Shown in pieces: positions 61,466 through 64,000 of a DNA stretch of 64,000 bases. Origin of the DNA: Trichopria drosophilae. Taxonomy: Eukaryota > Arthropoda > Insecta > Hymenoptera > Diapriidae. Made by a program: the position numbers and the translations under genes. The notes beneath the pieces were generated by a model, which searched no databases, was not told the DNA's origin, and saw only the letters and a program-made list of their open reading frames with translations. The DNA is taken from contig CM059585.1 in the NCBI GenBank assembly GCA_030407085.1, forward strand, positions 109,543,501 to 109,607,500, in the 5' to 3' direction. Position 1 is the first letter of the stretch; every line of letters begins with the position of its first letter.

Positions 61466-62653
61466 GAGGGTTCAAAAGTGGTCTACCGGTAAGGTAGGAA
61501 GTTTCAGTAAAAAACGTAAATTGAAGATGATTTAAAAAAATTTTCAAAATTCTGACTTTGTAAAGGCAATTCTAATTACTCTAGACACTTTCCTAGTAAA
61601 TACTAAATAAATTAATTAAGAACTGACCGAGAATTTTCGGAAATAAGTGATTTTTATTTATCTCTGAAACTTTTCAGTCAGTTCTGGTTTAATGTCTTTG
61701 GTATTTTCTAAGAAACCATCTATAGTACAGTAGAACCCCTCTTATTTCAACTGGTCATGGTTTTCAAGATGGCGCAGACCCCCCTTATTTTAAATGTCCC
61801 GTTACCCCCTTACTCTACTTAACGCTTTAATAGTGGTTGATAATATCTGATATATGTAAAATATACATATAATTTATCTGAAAAATGTGTAGAGAATTTT
61901 AAATTTGGATAAAAATGTAACGAGATCACAACTCGTTTATGTGATAAATAAAGACTGCAACATTTCGCATTTATTTATGGTTATTTATATCTGCATTCGA
62001 GTGTAGAAATAAACATTTTAAATTTACATTATGCACTGTGTTACATATAATTATGTATCAATAATTTTTTGTTTCATAAACAAATACACTGTGATTAAGA
62101 CCGACATGAATATAGGAGACAATATTTAACCCAAATTTGCAAATATGATTAATGAAAGCTTCAGATCACTTCAAATTAAGTACTGAGCTGCTGACATTGG
62201 ATTTGTTTGTTATTTTGCAAATGAAAGACTTTTCAATTTTTGTGGAGGTCTTGAAATACACATCATTAAAAATTGACAACATCCTAATCTTCAAATGTGC
62301 ACTTTTATTTTACGAAATTAGCAGCTTCTCGAACAATTTGTATGATGTAAATCATGAGTTTGATGCAAAATTAGAAATTAATTTGAAATTTCATTACATA
62401 TCAGTCTACCGACTATTTGCAAATTTAGGTTAAACAGTATTTATACTGTACAACTTTGATCGTGTAAACACTGTAAACCGTATCGAGGTGTTCGAGCGGT
62501 GGTGGAGGATGGCCTAAGGGTAACGATTCAAATAAGAGGGCAATTGAAATAAGAGAGGGTTTTACTGTATTTTGAAAATTTTATTAAATCATCTACAATT
62601 TACATTTTTTACTAAAACTTCCTACCTTACCGGTGGACCACTTTTGAACCTTC
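61466..62653. mobile_element. TTAA-target foldback MITE at the palindrome centre, split by a pogo-like element
   Basis: Ends GAGGGTTCAAAAGTGGTCTA (61466) and CCACTTTTGAACCTTC (to 62653) are flanked by TTAA (61462-61465 and 62654-62657). Inverted arms of about 76-83 bp contain CCGGTAAGGTAGGAAGTTTC and its inverse. Without the 840-bp inner element it is about 346 bp. The inner element sits where the loop meets the right arm. Confidence 0.75.
61738..62577. mobile_element. 840-bp pogo/Tigger-like non-autonomous element
   Basis: The left end CAGTAGAACCCCTCTTATTT and the right end AAATAAGAGAGGGTTTTACTG are inverted repeats of about 23 bp flanked by TA (61736-61737 and 62578-62579). The CAGTAGAAC terminus and TA target fit the pogo branch of Tc1/mariner. 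The 93-codon plus frame 62152-62433 inside has no recognisable DDE motif and is not supported as a transposase. The palindrome halves resume on either side, proving a late insertion. Confidence 0.8.
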
Positions 62654-62789
62654 TTAAGTTTCATATAAAGTAATGTAAAATGCGAAAATTATTAAAAAAT
62701 TGAAATATTTACCCAATTTAATGTTATTACTTAATATCGTACTAAGAAATCATGATTTAGGTTATAAAATAACTTGTATAAAAATTAGT

Positions 62790-62812
62790 TATATATATAT
62801 ATATATATATAT
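62790..62812. repeat. (TA)n microsatellite in the palindrome arm
   Basis: About eleven TA units, against a shorter run (about 61301-61314) in the mirror-image position of the left arm. The length difference shows independent slippage after the arms formed. Confidence 0.85.
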
Positions 62813-63876
62813 TTCTTTTTTTTTATTTTATTCGGTTAAGAGGGTTCTAAAGTGTTCGACCGATAAGGTAGAAATTTTCACTAAAAATCGTAAATAAGCA
62901 ATTACTGAATCGACTTGTCAAAATTCGAGCTCTGTAAGGGCAAATTTTAATTACTATCCCGTCGGACCGAAAAATGACTGAAAATCGACCGTAAATCATT
63001 GTGCAAAGAATCGATCCAAAATTGACCGAATGCCGACTACGGTCGATTTTCATTCGACTTTTACAAAGTTGACCGATTAATGCATTTTAATTAGGTCATT
63101 ATTAGGTCTATTTAGTAAAAGTCGACTGAAAATCGACCCAAAATTGACCGAATGCCGACTATGGTCGATTATCGGTCATTTTCGGTCGATTTTCAGTCGA
63201 TTTTCAGTCGACTTTCACGAAGTTGACCGATTAATCCATTTTGATTAGGTCATTATTAGGTCAATTTGGTAAAAGTCCACTGAAAATCGACCCAAAATCG
63301 GCATTCGTTAATTGTCTGTCAATTCTGGGTCAACTCCCTGCACAAGTCTACCGATTTTCGGTTGCCTCGGGCCGATAGGGTATAGACGGTAACCTAAAAA
63401 ATGCCAAGGAAATTAAATGATAATTGACCAAGATTTTTCGAAAATAAATAAAAATCACTTATTTCCGGAAATTCTCGGTCAGTTTATAATGCTTAGCATT
63501 GCCCTTACAAAGCCGGAATTTTAAAAATGTTATCGAGTCATCTTTTATTCACGCTTTTTAGTGAAATTTCCTACCTTACCCCCTTAAGAGGGTTCTACAG
63601 TGGTTGCCGGTAAGGTAGGAAATTTCAGTAAAAAACGTCAATAAAAGATAACTGAATAACATTTTTAAAATTCGGGCTTTGTAAGAGCAATTCTAAGCAC
63701 GATTTGAAAGTTTCCTAAAAAATACCAACGATATAGATAAGCGATTTTTGTTTATTTTCGAAAATTCTAGGTCAGTTCTGATTTAATGTATTTGGCATTT
63801 TCTAGGATACCGTCTATAGTAATTGCCATTACAGAGCCGGAATTTTGAAAAATCGATTCAGTCATCTCTTATTTGA

Positions 63877-64000
63877 GTCATTCCATGTCAACAATATCAA
63901 AGTTGTGGTCGACGTCGCGGAATTCAACGAAAATTAAATATTTGATAGGTATAGGCGTGGAAAATAACGTGGTAAAATATTTTTCCAAAATTTTCAAAAT
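63877..64000. other. Flank beyond the palindrome
   Basis: The mirror image of the left arm stops near 63876 without a TTAA-linked terminus. The remaining 120 bases show no recognisable feature. Confidence 0.4.

Larger units (their letters stand above)
60262..63876. repeat. 3.6-kb near-perfect palindrome (giant inverted repeat)
   Basis: The left arm (60262 to about 61548) and the right arm (about 62580-63876) are inverse copies of each other for roughly 1.3 kb. Pairs include GAGGCAACCGAAAATCGGTA (60714) with CCGATTTTCGGTTGCCTC (to 63368), and CTAATTTTTATGCAAGTTAT (61318) with its near-inverse at about 62770. Long parts of the GTCGA-rich segment differ at only a few positions. TTAA-GAGGGTTCTA-type termini occur at 60262, 61462, 62836 and 63594 (forward) and at 61285 and 62653 (reverse), so the arms appear to be a chain of related TTAA-target foldback units. 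The centre holds a pogo-like insertion. No gene is present. Confidence 0.85.

Noticed and set aside
62152..62433. 93-codon frame inside the pogo-like element as a transposase
   Set aside because: No DDE-type motif or DNA-binding domain is recognisable, and the length is far below that of a transposase.

Overview
The window looks like nuclear DNA from an insect, and Hymenoptera is my best guess. It is strongly AT-rich, with short CpG-rich islands, degenerate TTAGG-type telomere-like motifs, many TA-target and TTAA-target MITEs, and a tRNA-derived SINE with a poly-A tail. Almost no long open reading frames exist. There are no bacterial operons, rRNA genes, intact tRNA genes or CRISPR arrays.

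The only convincing host gene piece is a 19-codon first coding exon on the minus strand (24361-24417). It encodes MVDNNCIIEGNVKFRDGKK and ends in a phase-0 GT donor. It matches the N-terminus of the Dok-7 PH/PTB adaptor family. A CpG-rich 5'UTR/promoter (about 24418-24900), an in-frame upstream stop and a short uORF accompany it. I found no second exon, so if the gene is intact everything from 24360 down to position 1 is probably first intron. Everything above about 24900 is probably intergenic.

Layout. 1-24360: AT-rich putative intron holding three copies of a ~1.0-1.3 kb interspersed repeat ('R1') and four copies of a small CTAGATGGC-ended element. 24361-24900: Dok-7-like exon and promoter. 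24940-31410: dense foldback/TIR elements, including a foldback with internal 198-bp tandem repeats, a TA-flanked palindrome carrying a SINE, and a ~2 kb palindrome carrying a MITE. 31410-40230: AT-rich DNA with scattered fragments of a 120-bp repeat. 40230-40810: CpG-rich island without a recognisable gene. 40817-44470: tandem repeat with ~526-bp units rich in ATCATC/GATGAT. 44655-44979: foldback made of ~30-bp subrepeats. 46975-50001: a fourth R1 copy broken by two TTAA-target elements, one piggyBac-like. 50002-56405: largely featureless. 56406-57626: TA-flanked element with an inner piggyBac-like fragment. 57903-59158: relic hAT transposase, cut off by a MITE. 60262-63876: a 3.6 kb near-perfect palindrome of GTCGA-rich repeats, with a pogo-like element inside a TTAA MITE at its centre.

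Several insertions can be proved from within the window, because a related copy or the opposite palindrome arm preserves the empty site. The most notable structures are the giant palindrome, the 526-bp satellite and the set of foldback elements. All coordinates and similarities come from reading by eye; no alignment or database search was run.
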